From: Shewanella sp. GD04112
GTDB taxonomy: Bacteria > Pseudomonadota > Gammaproteobacteria > Enterobacterales > Shewanellaceae
Length of the DNA stretch: 64,000 nt
Reading direction: 5' to 3'
NCBI RefSeq assembly: GCF_029835735.1
Contig: NZ_JAOEAL010000001.1
Coordinates: 2,914,001 to 2,978,000 of the forward strand
The position numbers and the translations under genes were made by a program. The first letter of the stretch is position 1. Each line of letters opens with the position of its first letter. The notes beneath the pieces were generated by a model that had not been told where the DNA came from, did not search any database, and worked only from the letters and a program-made list of their open reading frames with translations. This document shows, piece after piece, positions 36,180-45,315 of this stretch.

Positions 36180-37055
36180 TTAATCTTTCGTGGCTTCTGC
36201 CACTTTTTCGATCCCCTCTTGATTTAATTCACGAAGATCTTGAATAAGTTTGTTCAGCTTTTTATAAAAATGCTTGGACTGCTTCGCCGACAGACTGGCA
36301 TTGATCGTGAGTAACAAGCCGCCGAATGCTTCGGTGTTTTGCCTTAAAATGGCGCGATGTTTTTCCGATTTAAGCTCGTCAGGGCGCGTCATCAGCAGGG
36401 TCAATCGTTCGGTCAGCAGCGGAATATCGCTGCGCTGCCCAAGGGCAACCTCAAATTGGCGCAGCCATTCGTGGCGGTAATCGAGCCACATGTCTAAGGT
36501 CGACAGTCGCTGCTGATTATATTGATGAATAAGCGTTTTTTGCTCATCCGTTATGCTACCCAGCCAGTCATCAAATTGTTCAATAAGATTCTCATCGGCC
36601 TCTTGCTGTAACTGCTCGGGGGTTTTACCGGCAAATTCCTTAATCAATTCCTGCTCGTCTTTTCGCGACTGCGCAAGAATTTGCTTCACCTGTTCATCGG
36701 TTAATGATGAGATGATCGGCAACATTTCCGGCAGCGCAAACTCAAATAGCCGAAACCAATGCCGTTTGGCGAGTGTGACATGCTCGGCCCACAATGCGGG
36801 AGTTAAGGTATTGGTTTGGATCTGCTGCTCAACTTCGGTTAGCTGCGCCACATAATGGCCGAGTTCTTCGGATTGATGCCAAAGTACAAACTTGTCGATA
36901 AGCCCATCGACGACCTTTTGCTGGTTTTTATCAAGGCTGACATAGTCATCCAGCTCCCAACCTATGGCCCAGTCGAGAAAATGATAACTAAATTTGGTCG
37001 AGCAGGCCGTTAAGCCAAACAGTAATACCAGTAACAACACTGCTTTTTTCATCAA
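36180..37055 (-). CDS. DUF6279-type lipoprotein
   Basis: Lipoprotein of 291 aa. The lipobox is LTAC (Cys near 18), followed by STKFSYHFLDWAIGWELDDYVSLD, the start of the DUF6279 family. The rest is strongly helical and charged (EQQIQTNTL, RRKDEQELIKEFAGKTPEQLQQEADENL in part). It is probably attached to a membrane facing the periplasm. Function unknown. It lies 44 bases downstream of no gene on its strand and ends 44 bases from the DoxX start, so the two could be co-transcribed. Confidence 0.8.
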   Translation of the reverse strand: MMKKAVLLLVLLFGLTACSTKFSYHFLDWAIGWELDDYVSLDKNQQKVVDGLIDKFVLWHQSEELGHYVAQLTEVEQQIQTNTLTPALWAEHVTLAKRHWFRLFEFALPEMLPIISSLTDEQVKQILAQSRKDEQELIKEFAGKTPEQLQQEADENLIEQFDDWLGSITDEQKTLIHQYNQQRLSTLDMWLDYRHEWLRQFEVALGQRSDIPLLTERLTLLMTRPDELKSEKHRAILRQNTEAFGGLLLTINASLSAKQSKHFYKKLNKLIQDLRELNQEGIEKVAEATKD

Positions 37056-37161
37056 TTTGCATCCGTTCAGCCTTGGTCATCCTATGACACTGAGGTTAAT
37101 AGAAAGTTTATTTTTTAACACAACAACCATAACCAAACAGAGGCAGTGAGAAACAAAATAC

Positions 37162-38466
37162 TTAAGACGTGTGACTGATAAGTGGCCAGAAATGATCGAA
37201 CCAGTCGAAGTATTCCTGCTGCCGCTCACCTTGGGTGTGCGCCGCCATCAATAATGCCCAATACACGGCAAACACCCAGTACATCTCGATGGCGGCGGGT
37301 ATCGCCTTGATGGCATCCGAGGTTAAGCCAGGGTGCCCTGCCAGATACTGCCGTACTAACAGATGCCGCTGCGCAGGCGTTAATTGGTGAGTTGCGAGCA
37401 CAACGGCCAGTTCACACAGCGGATGAGAGGCGGTTGCATACTCAAAGTCGATGCAATACAACTGGTTATCTTTTAGCAGCAGATTATGGGGATTTAAGTC
37501 GCGATGGCAAAACTGCGGCTCGACTAAACAATCGGCTAGGGTCGCCGTCCAACCATTGATCTGTGTTTGTATGCTGAGCAATTGCGCCAATCGGCTCTGC
37601 CATGCCTCGCCCTTATCCACTGCGGCAAAGGCTAACAACTGCGCGTGATATTCCTGCCATTGCTCAGTGATACTGATGTGGTACGGCCCAGTCGCTTGCT
37701 CGCGAAGCTGTTGCAGCAATTGCAGTAACAGGCTGTGGGCGCGATTCGGCGTTAAGGCTTCCAATAGGGCGAACCGTTCGGAGGGATACCAAGTCAGCTT
37801 GTCTGCTGCACCCTTGATATCGGCATGAGATTGCAACCAAGCCTCAATGTGCGCTTCACCTTGGCAAAAGGTCGTTGCACTGCATTGAGACTCTAATTCT
37901 TTCCAGCTTAGTTCTTTCGAGCTTAGTTCTTTCCAGCTTAATGCTTTCGAGCTTAAGTTTGGCAGGCTTAAGTTTGGCAGGCTTAAGTTTGGCAGGCTCA
38001 GTTCTTGATAACCTGATGCCATACTTGGCTCGCGTGGCAACTCGGGTTGCTCAAGTGTATAAGTCCCACTTGCCAAAATAGCCTTTTCGATAAGAAGATT
38101 TGTCCTGCCCTCAATATCCTCCATCAGCGGTGCAAACTGAGATGCTAATGGAAGGCTTGGCAGAGATTGCGCGAAGATAAACTGGCTGAGGTAATAACGC
38201 TGATCGCCACTCACCCACAGTAACTCGGGGGCAAGCTTTGCCTTGGCAAGATGGCGCCAATAGAACAACTCTTGCTCCCGCGAACAAAAGCTGTCGGCGG
38301 CATCGGCGTTTTCACGCAAGACATAATGCGCTGTCGGCGTTTCAATATGATAGTTGTGGTTACTTAATCCATGCGCTAAAGGCTGGATTTGACTGATATC
38401 AGTAAGCCCTGCCTGCGCTAATACCGCAAGCAGCGTATCTTTGTCCTGATCAACAATAGGCGGCAT
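37162..38466 (-). CDS. Phosphotransferase, probable thiamine kinase
   Basis: Aminoglycoside/choline-kinase-like phosphotransferase of 434 aa. The N-lobe has GLSNHNYHIETPTAHYVLREN; the catalytic loop is FCHRDLNPHNLLL and the metal loop CIDFEYA. It is the last gene of the TPP-riboswitch locus, so thiamine is the likely substrate (ThiK-like salvage). The linker between about 130 and 200 holds an unusual run of 5-residue repeats (157-191), which lengthens the protein compared with ordinary thiamine kinases. The start at 38466 is about 90 bases after pnuT. Confidence 0.8.
   Translation of the reverse strand: MPPIVDQDKDTLLAVLAQAGLTDISQIQPLAHGLSNHNYHIETPTAHYVLRENADAADSFCSREQELFYWRHLAKAKLAPELLWVSGDQRYYLSQFIFAQSLPSLPLASQFAPLMEDIEGRTNLLIEKAILASGTYTLEQPELPREPSMASGYQELSLPNLSLPNLSLPNLSSKALSWKELSSKELSWKELESQCSATTFCQGEAHIEAWLQSHADIKGAADKLTWYPSERFALLEALTPNRAHSLLLQLLQQLREQATGPYHISITEQWQEYHAQLLAFAAVDKGEAWQSRLAQLLSIQTQINGWTATLADCLVEPQFCHRDLNPHNLLLKDNQLYCIDFEYATASHPLCELAVVLATHQLTPAQRHLLVRQYLAGHPGLTSDAIKAIPAAIEMYWVFAVYWALLMAAHTQGERQQEYFDWFDHFWPLISHTS
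37894..37998 (-). repeat. 15-bp in-frame minisatellite in the kinase gene
   Basis: Seven 15-base units encode S-L-P-N-L three times, then S-S-K-A-L, S-W-K-E-L, S-S-K-E-L and S-W-K-E-L (residues 157-191). Unit length keeps the reading frame. Confidence 0.9.
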
Positions 38467-38556
38467 TAGTGGCTTACCACAACAATCATGTTAAATAGCG
38501 TATTAGGCATTCGCAGCCCTTGTGAATTGGCCATCATCTCTTGATATCTGCCACCG

Positions 38557-39222
38557 TTAGCCGAGTAGTTTTGCGGCGCTCGACTCAATATGGGGATTGC
38601 GGCTATCGGCAAGGGCGGCGCGCCAGAGGAAATAGCCGACAACCGCTAGGCCAACGTAGAGCACGAATAATAAGGAGGTCAGCATCAGTCCCTTGCTGAG
38701 GTAAAGGTAAATCGATACCAGATCGATAACCACCCAATACAGCCAATTTTCCAACACTTTTTTGGCGACTAAATAGGTTGTCATCACTGCAAAACAAGTG
38801 GTCGCCGCATCGAGGTAGGGAAAGGAAGCCTGGGTAAAGGTTGCCATCCCATGCCCAACACCAAGGGAGACAATACCGGTCGCGACAATCAGCTTTAAAT
38901 GGGTTTTCAGCGGCCAAGTAGTCACTTTCACCCCTTGATGTTTGTCGCCGCCTTGGGTCCAGAGCCAGTAACCATAGAGTGCCATGGCCATGTAATAGAT
39001 ATTCAGCACCGACTCCATCAGCAGTGCGACTTTCCAAAATAAGACAGTGTAAATGGCCGTGCTGGTAAATGCCGCTGCCCAGCACCAAACGTTTGCCTTC
39101 ATGGCCAGTAACAAATAGGCCATGGCCAATACCACGGCTAAGGCTTCCCATGCGGTCATCACATGAACTTCCCCTAGGGCCGCATTAACACTATTGACCA
39201 GCGTTAACCATAATTCTGTCAT
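38557..39222 (-). CDS. pnuT: PnuC-like transporter, probable thiamine transporter PnuT
   Basis: Inner-membrane protein of 221 aa with seven hydrophobic segments. The block VWCWAAAFTSTAIYTVLFWKVALLMESVLNIYYMAMALYGYWLW contains the PnuC signature (split here: W-A-A-A-F at about 48 and N-I-Y-Y near 74). NWLYWVVIDLVSIYLYLSKG is the second conserved block. PnuC takes up nicotinamide riboside; members within thiamine-regulated loci are named PnuT and carry thiamine. Its place between a YkoF-like protein and a kinase supports the latter. A 182-aa frame inside it (38603-39151) is a shadow. Confidence 0.87.
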   Translation of the reverse strand: MTELWLTLVNSVNAALGEVHVMTAWEALAVVLAMAYLLLAMKANVWCWAAAFTSTAIYTVLFWKVALLMESVLNIYYMAMALYGYWLWTQGGDKHQGVKVTTWPLKTHLKLIVATGIVSLGVGHGMATFTQASFPYLDAATTCFAVMTTYLVAKKVLENWLYWVVIDLVSIYLYLSKGLMLTSLLFVLYVGLAVVGYFLWRAALADSRNPHIESSAAKLLG

Positions 39223-39290
39223 TGCCTTACTCTCACTCTATATCGCTTGCTTGAACCACTTCGCTTTAGCGTTCAAGTTAACTCAGGGCG

Positions 39291-39551
39291 TTACTCGCTA
39301 TGGGCTAAATTCAGCTCACCACCAATAAACTTACATACAAACACCGCTTTGCCCCATTTTTCATGGGCGGCTTGCATCTCGGTCGCGAGCATTGCCATCA
39401 CGTCTTGATAGTCGCCACACACTTGCGTCGCCATGGCATTGGTAACACGTTGAATTGTGGGGTAACTATCCAAGCGATGGATAAACCATTTGATCGGATC
39501 GAGATAATTTTCATTAAAGGGATACATGCTAATTTCGGCGGTGAGTTTCAT
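39291..39551 (-). CDS. YkoF-like thiamine/HMP-binding protein
   Basis: Protein of 86 aa. MKLTAEISMYPF at the start and VTNAMATQVCGDYQDVM in the middle match the single-domain thiamine- or hydroxymethylpyrimidine-binding YkoF fold. AAGGAG lies 5 bases before the ATG at 39551; a GTG two codons earlier overlaps it. It has no signal peptide. It lies between the TonB receptor and pnuT in the TPP-regulated locus, so it probably binds thiamine or its pyrimidine part in the cytoplasm. Confidence 0.8.
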   Translation of the reverse strand: MKLTAEISMYPFNENYLDPIKWFIHRLDSYPTIQRVTNAMATQVCGDYQDVMAMLATEMQAAHEKWGKAVFVCKFIGGELNLAHSE

Positions 39552-39646
39552 CTTCACTCCTTAGGTCAAATGCTAATAATGCAATCGTCAGGCGGTGACG
39601 CAATGAGCGAGCACAGCCTGACATCTGATGTATCATTCTTAAGGGA

Positions 39647-41920
39647 TTACATAAACTTAACGTTTAGTGTCACCCCGATTTGGCGTGGGTCGCCGTAGCG
39701 GATATATTGCTTTTCCGCCCAGCCGTTATCCGGCTCATTACCAAAATAGAAACCACGCACGCCATATTCTTCATCGAACAGGTTGCGGCCCCATAAATAC
39801 GCCGACCAAGCACTCGCCTCGTAACCTAAGCGCGCATTCACAATGGTGTATGGCTCAGAGCGCGAGTCGTTGCTGTCTGAGTAGTAAAACTCACTCTTAC
39901 CACTCATGTTGACGTTGGCAAACCAACCCGAGTTCGCACGATACGTACCGCCTAAGCTGTAGGTTAAGTGTGGTGAATGGGCCAAATCGCGACCCGTTAA
40001 ATCCACAAACTGGTCTTCAGCTACTTCGTATTGATAATCACCATAGGCTGTATTTAAGTAACCAACGCTAGAATATAAATGCCAATTACTGTCGATATAC
40101 CAATTAGCATCAATCTCTAAGCCATAGTTTTTTGAACTTCCGGCATTATCGATAAAAAGAATAAACTCACTTAAATCTTCAGGATTTTGTTGAGATGCAG
40201 ATACTTGTTGGTCTTGTCTATCCATATAAAAAAGAGCAACATTTGTACTTAACGCTCCTGATAACCATGAGGATTTAAGACCTAATTCATAGTTATATAA
40301 AGTTTCAGTATTAAACTCCTTTTTATCGCTGAAATCAGCAGGAAGCGTCATATTAAAACCACCCGCTTTATATCCTCTAGCAACTCGAATGTAAGCATTA
40401 TGCTGTTCACTAAGTGCTTTACTTAAAGCAAGATGACCACCCCACATTGTTTCTGATGGAGAAAAATCATCCAGATTTGTATCGCTATAATCACTCGAGC
40501 GATTCTCTAACCTCAGTCCAAGTGACAATAAATAATCATTACTCATATCAATATCGAGTTGACCAAATATTGCGTAATTTTGCGCATCATATGTTGAGTC
40601 TAAATATTTAGTTCTTTCTTTAAAACTGGGATTCAAACCACCATTACTATATTTGGCATAGTCGATCAGACTGTTGTCTTCCTGCAAACTCGAAAAGTAA
40701 ACTCCAATTAACCAATCTGTAGACTCGTTAAATATTCTTCCAGCATCACTTGAAGTAAGACGTAATTCTTGTGTAAACGTTTTTCTCTGACCCACTTTTG
40801 ACCATGTTGCATCATAAACACAAGGTAACTTTCCAATTGAATTCCAATCCGCATCATAAATATCACATTGCTTGGATGCCCAATATTCAGGGTTTGCCCA
40901 ATCGCCATCGTAACTATAATGATGATCGGTATTGGCAAATGAGGTCAGCGAGGTAAGCTCGAAAGACTCTGCGCCCGAGTAGGTTGCTTTAAATCCAGCG
41001 CCCGTGGTGCGCTGGCTATCGACACCCGGCTGATCCGAAATAGTATGTTTAGGATCGTTGGTTAAGCTCCAGGCATCGTAGCCGTTATCAAAATCGGCAT
41101 GCAGCAGAGTTAAATCAAGTTGCAGATTATCGCTGGCATACCAGCGTAATTTAGCGCGACCAGTAAATTCATCACGACCATTGGTATCTTCTTTATTTAA
41201 ATAGAGATTATCGCGATAACCATTTTGTTGATGTTGCTGCAGCGACACGCGGTATAACAATTTGCCCGAATCGGTTAACGGCCCAGAGCTAAAACCGCTG
41301 AAGGTTTGCAAATCGTCATTGCCTAAAGAGACCTCGGCGCCATGTTCAAACACATCGGTCGGGTCGTTGCTCTTTAGGTAAATCAAGCCCGCTAACGCAT
41401 TGGCGCCATAGCGGGTGCCCTGCGGGCCGCGTAACACTTCGACCTGCTGCAGATCGTACATGCTCGACACCATGCCGATACCAGATAAATCAATATCATC
41501 AATGATATAACCTACAGATGAGTTAGGCGCGCCTTGATATTGTTCCTGCTCACCTACGCCGCGGATCTGGAAATACTTAGGACGTGAGCTGCCACCCGAC
41601 CAGTTAAAGTTGGCGATAGAACTCATCACGTCTTCAAAGTGCTGGGCACTTTCATCTTGAATTTGCTGGGCATCGATAACGGTAATGCTCGATGGCATTT
41701 TCTCTAAACTGGCACTGCGAAAATCTGCAGTCACCACCATGATTTCCATATCATTGCTAGGCTCAGGTTTATCGATAGCATCGGTTTGCGCCCATGCGGC
41801 CGTGCTTAACGCCGCCGAAATGGCCAGCGCTAATGGCGCACGCGTTAACGATAAGGAGAAGGTGGAACTCTTGGTCGATTTTTGGGTGTAAGACTTGTTG
41901 TTAAACTTTTTGTTAGACAT
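39647..41920 (-). CDS. TonB-dependent receptor, probably for thiamine
   Basis: Outer-membrane receptor of 757 aa. A long basic N-region precedes the signal peptide core (LALAISAALSTAAWA). The TonB box is MEIMVVTA, the plug includes MPSSITVIDAQQIQ and QQVEVLRGPQGTRYGANALAGLIYLKS, and the barrel ends NLFDEEYGVRGFYFGN and LNVKFM. It lies directly behind a TPP riboswitch and heads the pnuT/kinase locus, like the thiamine-regulated receptor (Omr1-type) described for this group. Bases about 40085-40970 are much richer in AT than both ends, suggesting exchange of the barrel loops. Confidence 0.88.
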   Translation of the reverse strand: MSNKKFNNKSYTQKSTKSSTFSLSLTRAPLALAISAALSTAAWAQTDAIDKPEPSNDMEIMVVTADFRSASLEKMPSSITVIDAQQIQDESAQHFEDVMSSIANFNWSGGSSRPKYFQIRGVGEQEQYQGAPNSSVGYIIDDIDLSGIGMVSSMYDLQQVEVLRGPQGTRYGANALAGLIYLKSNDPTDVFEHGAEVSLGNDDLQTFSGFSSGPLTDSGKLLYRVSLQQHQQNGYRDNLYLNKEDTNGRDEFTGRAKLRWYASDNLQLDLTLLHADFDNGYDAWSLTNDPKHTISDQPGVDSQRTTGAGFKATYSGAESFELTSLTSFANTDHHYSYDGDWANPEYWASKQCDIYDADWNSIGKLPCVYDATWSKVGQRKTFTQELRLTSSDAGRIFNESTDWLIGVYFSSLQEDNSLIDYAKYSNGGLNPSFKERTKYLDSTYDAQNYAIFGQLDIDMSNDYLLSLGLRLENRSSDYSDTNLDDFSPSETMWGGHLALSKALSEQHNAYIRVARGYKAGGFNMTLPADFSDKKEFNTETLYNYELGLKSSWLSGALSTNVALFYMDRQDQQVSASQQNPEDLSEFILFIDNAGSSKNYGLEIDANWYIDSNWHLYSSVGYLNTAYGDYQYEVAEDQFVDLTGRDLAHSPHLTYSLGGTYRANSGWFANVNMSGKSEFYYSDSNDSRSEPYTIVNARLGYEASAWSAYLWGRNLFDEEYGVRGFYFGNEPDNGWAEKQYIRYGDPRQIGVTLNVKFM

Positions 41921-41987
41921 AGGACCTCAAATACATGTTTGAGATCCGGCAACGAATAAGCGATTCAGAAGTGTGCTGTTGATTGGC

Positions 41988-42087
41988 CCATTCCTACGCC
42001 GGTATTAGCCGGATCAGGTTCTAAGGGTTCGTCTGATGACATCTCAGTCTGCCACTTTGTTGGCAAACACCCCTTGGCGGCGCTAAG
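41988..42087 (-). ncRNA. TPP riboswitch (THI element)
   Basis: On the minus strand the conserved THI-box blocks are present in order: AAGGGGTG, GACTGAGATG, ACCCTTAGAACCTGATC, CGGCTAATACCGGCGTAGGA. They lie 70-165 bases before the TonB receptor start. TPP binding should lower expression of the receptor and downstream thiamine genes; an anti-terminator or ribosome-site mechanism was not resolved. Confidence 0.95.
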
Positions 42088-42298
42088 TATACATGACGAA
42101 AATCATAAAGTAGACACTCTTGTCACTGCACATCAGTAAATGACACACAGCTCACGCCATTAATGCCTTTGTTGAAACCTCTGGCGACTCACAATTAGCC
42201 GATAAAAACGCTTTTCTCTCCTTTGGCTGATTTGACCCAATATGCTTTCTAATGCTATAGAAGGCGACGATTTTAAGTATGGTAGAAGGGTCAACTCA

Positions 42299-42979
42299 AT
42301 GCAGCTAAAACCGTTAGCCAAGGGACGTTATAGCCAGCGATGGGAACAGGACTATCCTCTTATTGAAGCTGTGATTCTTAGCTGTATCAGCGAAATCAAA
42401 ATGCTCAAAAAAGGTGCTCACCTGATGACACAAGGTGAAGCCATAAACTCTCTGGTGTTAGTCAAGCAAGGCCGCGTATCGCTGGGGCACACCGCCAGAA
42501 ATGGCCGTTGTTTCCAATTAGGGACTATCGATTGTGATTCGCAGCTCTTTGGTGAGATGGAGTTTTTTACCCAATACCAGTGTCAGCTCGACATTATCGC
42601 TAGCGAACCCTTAGAGATTTCGCTAATTAGCAACGAAAAGTTGCAACATTCACTCGGCCAACACCCACAACTGGCGCTATTTTTTGCCAGTGCCATAGCG
42701 ATTGATTACCAAGATACCGTCGATATTTTTACCCGAAGGCTGCTTTATCCCATCAGCTATAACGTGGCATTCGATATCTACCATGAGTATTTAAACGATT
42801 TACCCGTCGATGGTTTTAGTAAGCGTTATTTAGAGGCGGAGCGTTTTGGTACCACAGACAGAGTCTATCGAAGGGCACTGCAACATTTGGAAGAGCGCGG
42901 TTTAATCGAGCGTAAAAAAGAAGGCATTCGGATTAAAAACCTGGATGCACTTAAAGCTTTTGTCGAAGCAGGCATTTAA
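42299..42979 (+). CDS. Crp/Fnr family transcriptional regulator
   Basis: Regulator of 226 aa from MQLKPLAKG; AGAAGG lies about 10 bases upstream. The frame is open to an ATG at 42242, which has no ribosome site. The cyclic-nucleotide-like beta-roll spans about 20-120 (LKKGAHLMTQGEAINSLVLVKQGRVSLG, LFGEMEFFT), and the C-terminal winged helix-turn-helix is TTDRVYRRALQHLEERGLIERKKEGIRIKN. No cluster of four cysteines is seen, so it is not a classic Fnr sensor. It is divergent from the TPP riboswitch region and could sense a different signal. Confidence 0.8.
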   Translation: MQLKPLAKGRYSQRWEQDYPLIEAVILSCISEIKMLKKGAHLMTQGEAINSLVLVKQGRVSLGHTARNGRCFQLGTIDCDSQLFGEMEFFTQYQCQLDIIASEPLEISLISNEKLQHSLGQHPQLALFFASAIAIDYQDTVDIFTRRLLYPISYNVAFDIYHEYLNDLPVDGFSKRYLEAERFGTTDRVYRRALQHLEERGLIERKKEGIRIKNLDALKAFVEAGI

Positions 42980-42994
42980 CCCACTTCGACAACA

Positions 42995-43026
42995 CCCATA
43001 CTCGGCAGATAACAACCAAGTATGGG
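42995..43026. terminator. Weak hairpin between convergent genes
   Basis: CCCATACT (42995-43002) and AGTATGGG (43019-43026) pair around a 16-base loop. No T-run is present. It is the only candidate stop between the regulator and MFS genes. Confidence 0.4.
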
Positions 43027-43034
43027 CCTTTAGC

Positions 43035-44219
43035 TTAACTTGCCGAAAGTGATTGTGCAGACATGGCAGGTTTCATCCGACTCGATGCAATCAACAACAT
43101 AAAGATTGCGGCATAAAGCACGGGGATCACATACATCACGGTTTGTAAGCCGATAATACGTTCGAAGAACGAACTGATCGCCGGACTAAACATGGCGCCC
43201 GTACTGCCACTGATCAGAATGTAGGAGACATTCTTGCTGCTGGCTTGCTTCACAAACGACACGCCATAGGCAATAAATGCATTGTAAAGTGCCGCGCAGA
43301 CAAAGCCGTAACCATAGGTTAAATAAGCAATCCAATTCAGTTTATCGGTAGTCACAATCACGAAGGTGATCACCATGGCAGAACCAATAATACCAACTAA
43401 GAAATGATGAATTTTTACCCGGGTCACGATCAGGGTTGAAATTAAGGCACCAATCAGCGCGGCCGACCAGTATTGGGTAATGATATTGCCCGCCTCCTCA
43501 AATGGGATATCAAATTTTTGTTTTACAAATAACGGCGCCCACGTGAGGAAGGTATACAGCGCCAGCATGCCTAAAAATAAGCCGATACCGCCGCTGATAA
43601 TGCCGAAGTTCCACTCCGATTGTTGTTTCTCCTCCGTATTCGATGATTGCTCGCACAGAGAAAAATTGGTGAATAAGCTAATAATCACCGTGCCTAAGGC
43701 AACCAAACCCACGGCTAAGTAACTGTAACTCCAAGATAAGGCATTGGTTAAGGCGTAGGTTGTGATCAGCGGAAACACCACCCCAGCAACATTAAAGGTC
43801 GCATCCTGCACCACTAACATAGTGCTCTGCATTTTGGCTTGCCATACAGATACCACAATGGTGCCAGCGATACACAGACCAATCCCGCCGCAGAATCCAA
43901 TTAAGGTCATGGCCACCATCACTAGCTGTAGCGAACTGGTAAGGTGTAATGCCAGTGCAGAAAGCGCGACTAGACTGTAACTGAGTAAGGTGATCCGCTT
44001 GATGCCCAACTTTTCAATAAAGAAGAAGGCGGCAATGGTCCCTGCCAATGCGCCACCATTAAGTAAGGAGAAGATTGAAGCCACATCATTCACATCGGCC
44101 GCAAACTTCTCCGCTATGGGTTCTATCAACATCCCAAATTGCGTCGCAAAACCCGCCATAATAAAGTTCGCGAGAAAACTAATGGCAGTTAAGGTGATTT
44201 TATTATTCATTTTTGTCAT
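43035..44219 (-). CDS. TsgA-like MFS transporter
   Basis: Major-facilitator carrier of 394 aa with twelve hydrophobic segments. The N-terminal third (TLTAISFLANFIMAGFATQFGMLIEPIAEKF, FSLLNGGALAGTIAAFFFIEKLG) resembles E. coli TsgA in layout and length. Its start is 41 bases after deoD on the same strand, so the pair may import and cleave a nucleoside; that link is inferred. An alternative start two codons in (MNNKIT) is possible. Confidence 0.82.
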   Translation of the reverse strand: MTKMNNKITLTAISFLANFIMAGFATQFGMLIEPIAEKFAADVNDVASIFSLLNGGALAGTIAAFFFIEKLGIKRITLLSYSLVALSALALHLTSSLQLVMVAMTLIGFCGGIGLCIAGTIVVSVWQAKMQSTMLVVQDATFNVAGVVFPLITTYALTNALSWSYSYLAVGLVALGTVIISLFTNFSLCEQSSNTEEKQQSEWNFGIISGGIGLFLGMLALYTFLTWAPLFVKQKFDIPFEEAGNIITQYWSAALIGALISTLIVTRVKIHHFLVGIIGSAMVITFVIVTTDKLNWIAYLTYGYGFVCAALYNAFIAYGVSFVKQASSKNVSYILISGSTGAMFSPAISSFFERIIGLQTVMYVIPVLYAAIFMLLIASSRMKPAMSAQSLSAS

Positions 44220-44260
44220 TCCATCGTGAAATGCGAAAGGTGCAAAGGTTAACGAGAGAC

Positions 44261-44965
44261 CTAATTCAGCGCAGTCGCGAGCGCAAGTTCGATCATATTA
44301 TTGAAGGATAACTGGCGTTCTTCGGCGGTGGTTTCCTCACCCGTTAGGCAATGATCGGATACCGTGAGAATGGCCAATGATTCAATGCCCTGTTGATGCG
44401 CTAAGCCATAAAGACCCGCGACTTCCATATCGATACCCAATACCCCAAAACGCTCCAGTGCTGGGATCATATCTTCGTCGGGATCATAATAAAGATCGCC
44501 ACTAAATACGTTGCCAACTTTCACGCTAATGCCTTTTTCATTGGCTTGGGTATAGGCTTTGTGCAGTAAGGAAAAGGTGGCCGAGGTTGCCATATGATAG
44601 CCACTGCTACGCTTGGCATTCGTGGGTGAGTCGGTACCCGCCGCCTGCGCTAAAATCACATCCCGCATTTGCACGTGTTTTTGGGTTGCGCCTAAACTGC
44701 CGATACGAATGATGCGCTTCACACCAAAAAAATTAATCAACTCATGGCCATAGAGCACCATTGAGGAAATCCCCATACCGTGCCCCATTACAGAAATACG
44801 CTGCCCTTGGTAATAACCTGTGTAGCCCAGCATATTGCGAACGTTGGTGACTTCTACGGCATCAGTAAGGTAGGTTTCGGCAATATATTTCGCCCGTAGC
44901 GGATCGCCAGGCATAATAACAGTTTCAGCAAAATCAGTAGGTTGTGCATTAATGTGCGCAGTCAT
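44261..44965 (-). CDS. deoD: Purine-nucleoside phosphorylase, DeoD type
   Basis: Hexameric-type phosphorylase of 234 aa that splits purine nucleosides with phosphate. MTAHINAQPTDFAETVIMPGDPLRAKYIAETYL is the family N-terminus (given in part), with GHGMGISS (phosphate), NVFSGDLYYDPDEDM, VLGIDMEVAGLYGLA and TVSDHCLTGEETT (catalytic Asp). GAGGATAGACCT precedes the ATG at 44965; the frame is open 50 codons further upstream but that part is not family sequence. The TsgA-like gene follows on the same strand. Confidence 0.93.
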   Translation of the reverse strand: MTAHINAQPTDFAETVIMPGDPLRAKYIAETYLTDAVEVTNVRNMLGYTGYYQGQRISVMGHGMGISSMVLYGHELINFFGVKRIIRIGSLGATQKHVQMRDVILAQAAGTDSPTNAKRSSGYHMATSATFSLLHKAYTQANEKGISVKVGNVFSGDLYYDPDEDMIPALERFGVLGIDMEVAGLYGLAHQQGIESLAILTVSDHCLTGEETTAEERQLSFNNMIELALATALN

Positions 44966-45188
44966 AGGTCTATCCTCATCTAATATTATGCTGATAGTAG
45001 TGCTCAACCCTGAAATAGTTTTAGGACTAAAGTCCGCTTTTCTGTCGCTGTTTGACTTTTTCCGTCGAACTGAGTCAGTTATCGCAACTTTGCTTCTCGG
45101 CGTAGCAACCGTCACGGGACAAACTCAATCCCGCACAAACGAGCAGAAGGAAGATGGGTTGGTGAGGATGAGGATAGATAAAAGCAAA

Positions 45189-45217
45189 AGACTTACGCCC
45201 TGAAAACGTAAGTCTTT
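45189..45217 (-). terminator. Intrinsic terminator after ycfL
   Basis: AAGACTTACG (45189-45198) pairs with CGTAAGTCTT (45208-45217). On the minus strand it is followed by TTGCTTTTAT. It ends the ycfL transcript before the deoD promoter region. Confidence 0.8.
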
Positions 45218-45315
45218 ATAAATGGAGCGAAAGCCTTTATCAACGCGCGTTAACTTAGCTTTGAAATGCCAAATGCTCTAACGCGATAGTGACAACTCAA
45301 CCCTATGATTCAAGC

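Noticed and set aside
38603..39151. 182-aa minus-strand frame
   Set aside because: It is an out-of-frame shadow of pnuT, whose product has clear family motifs.
44966..45115. 50-codon N-terminal extension of deoD
   Set aside because: The ATG at 44965 has a good ribosome site and gives the normal DeoD length; the extension is not family sequence.
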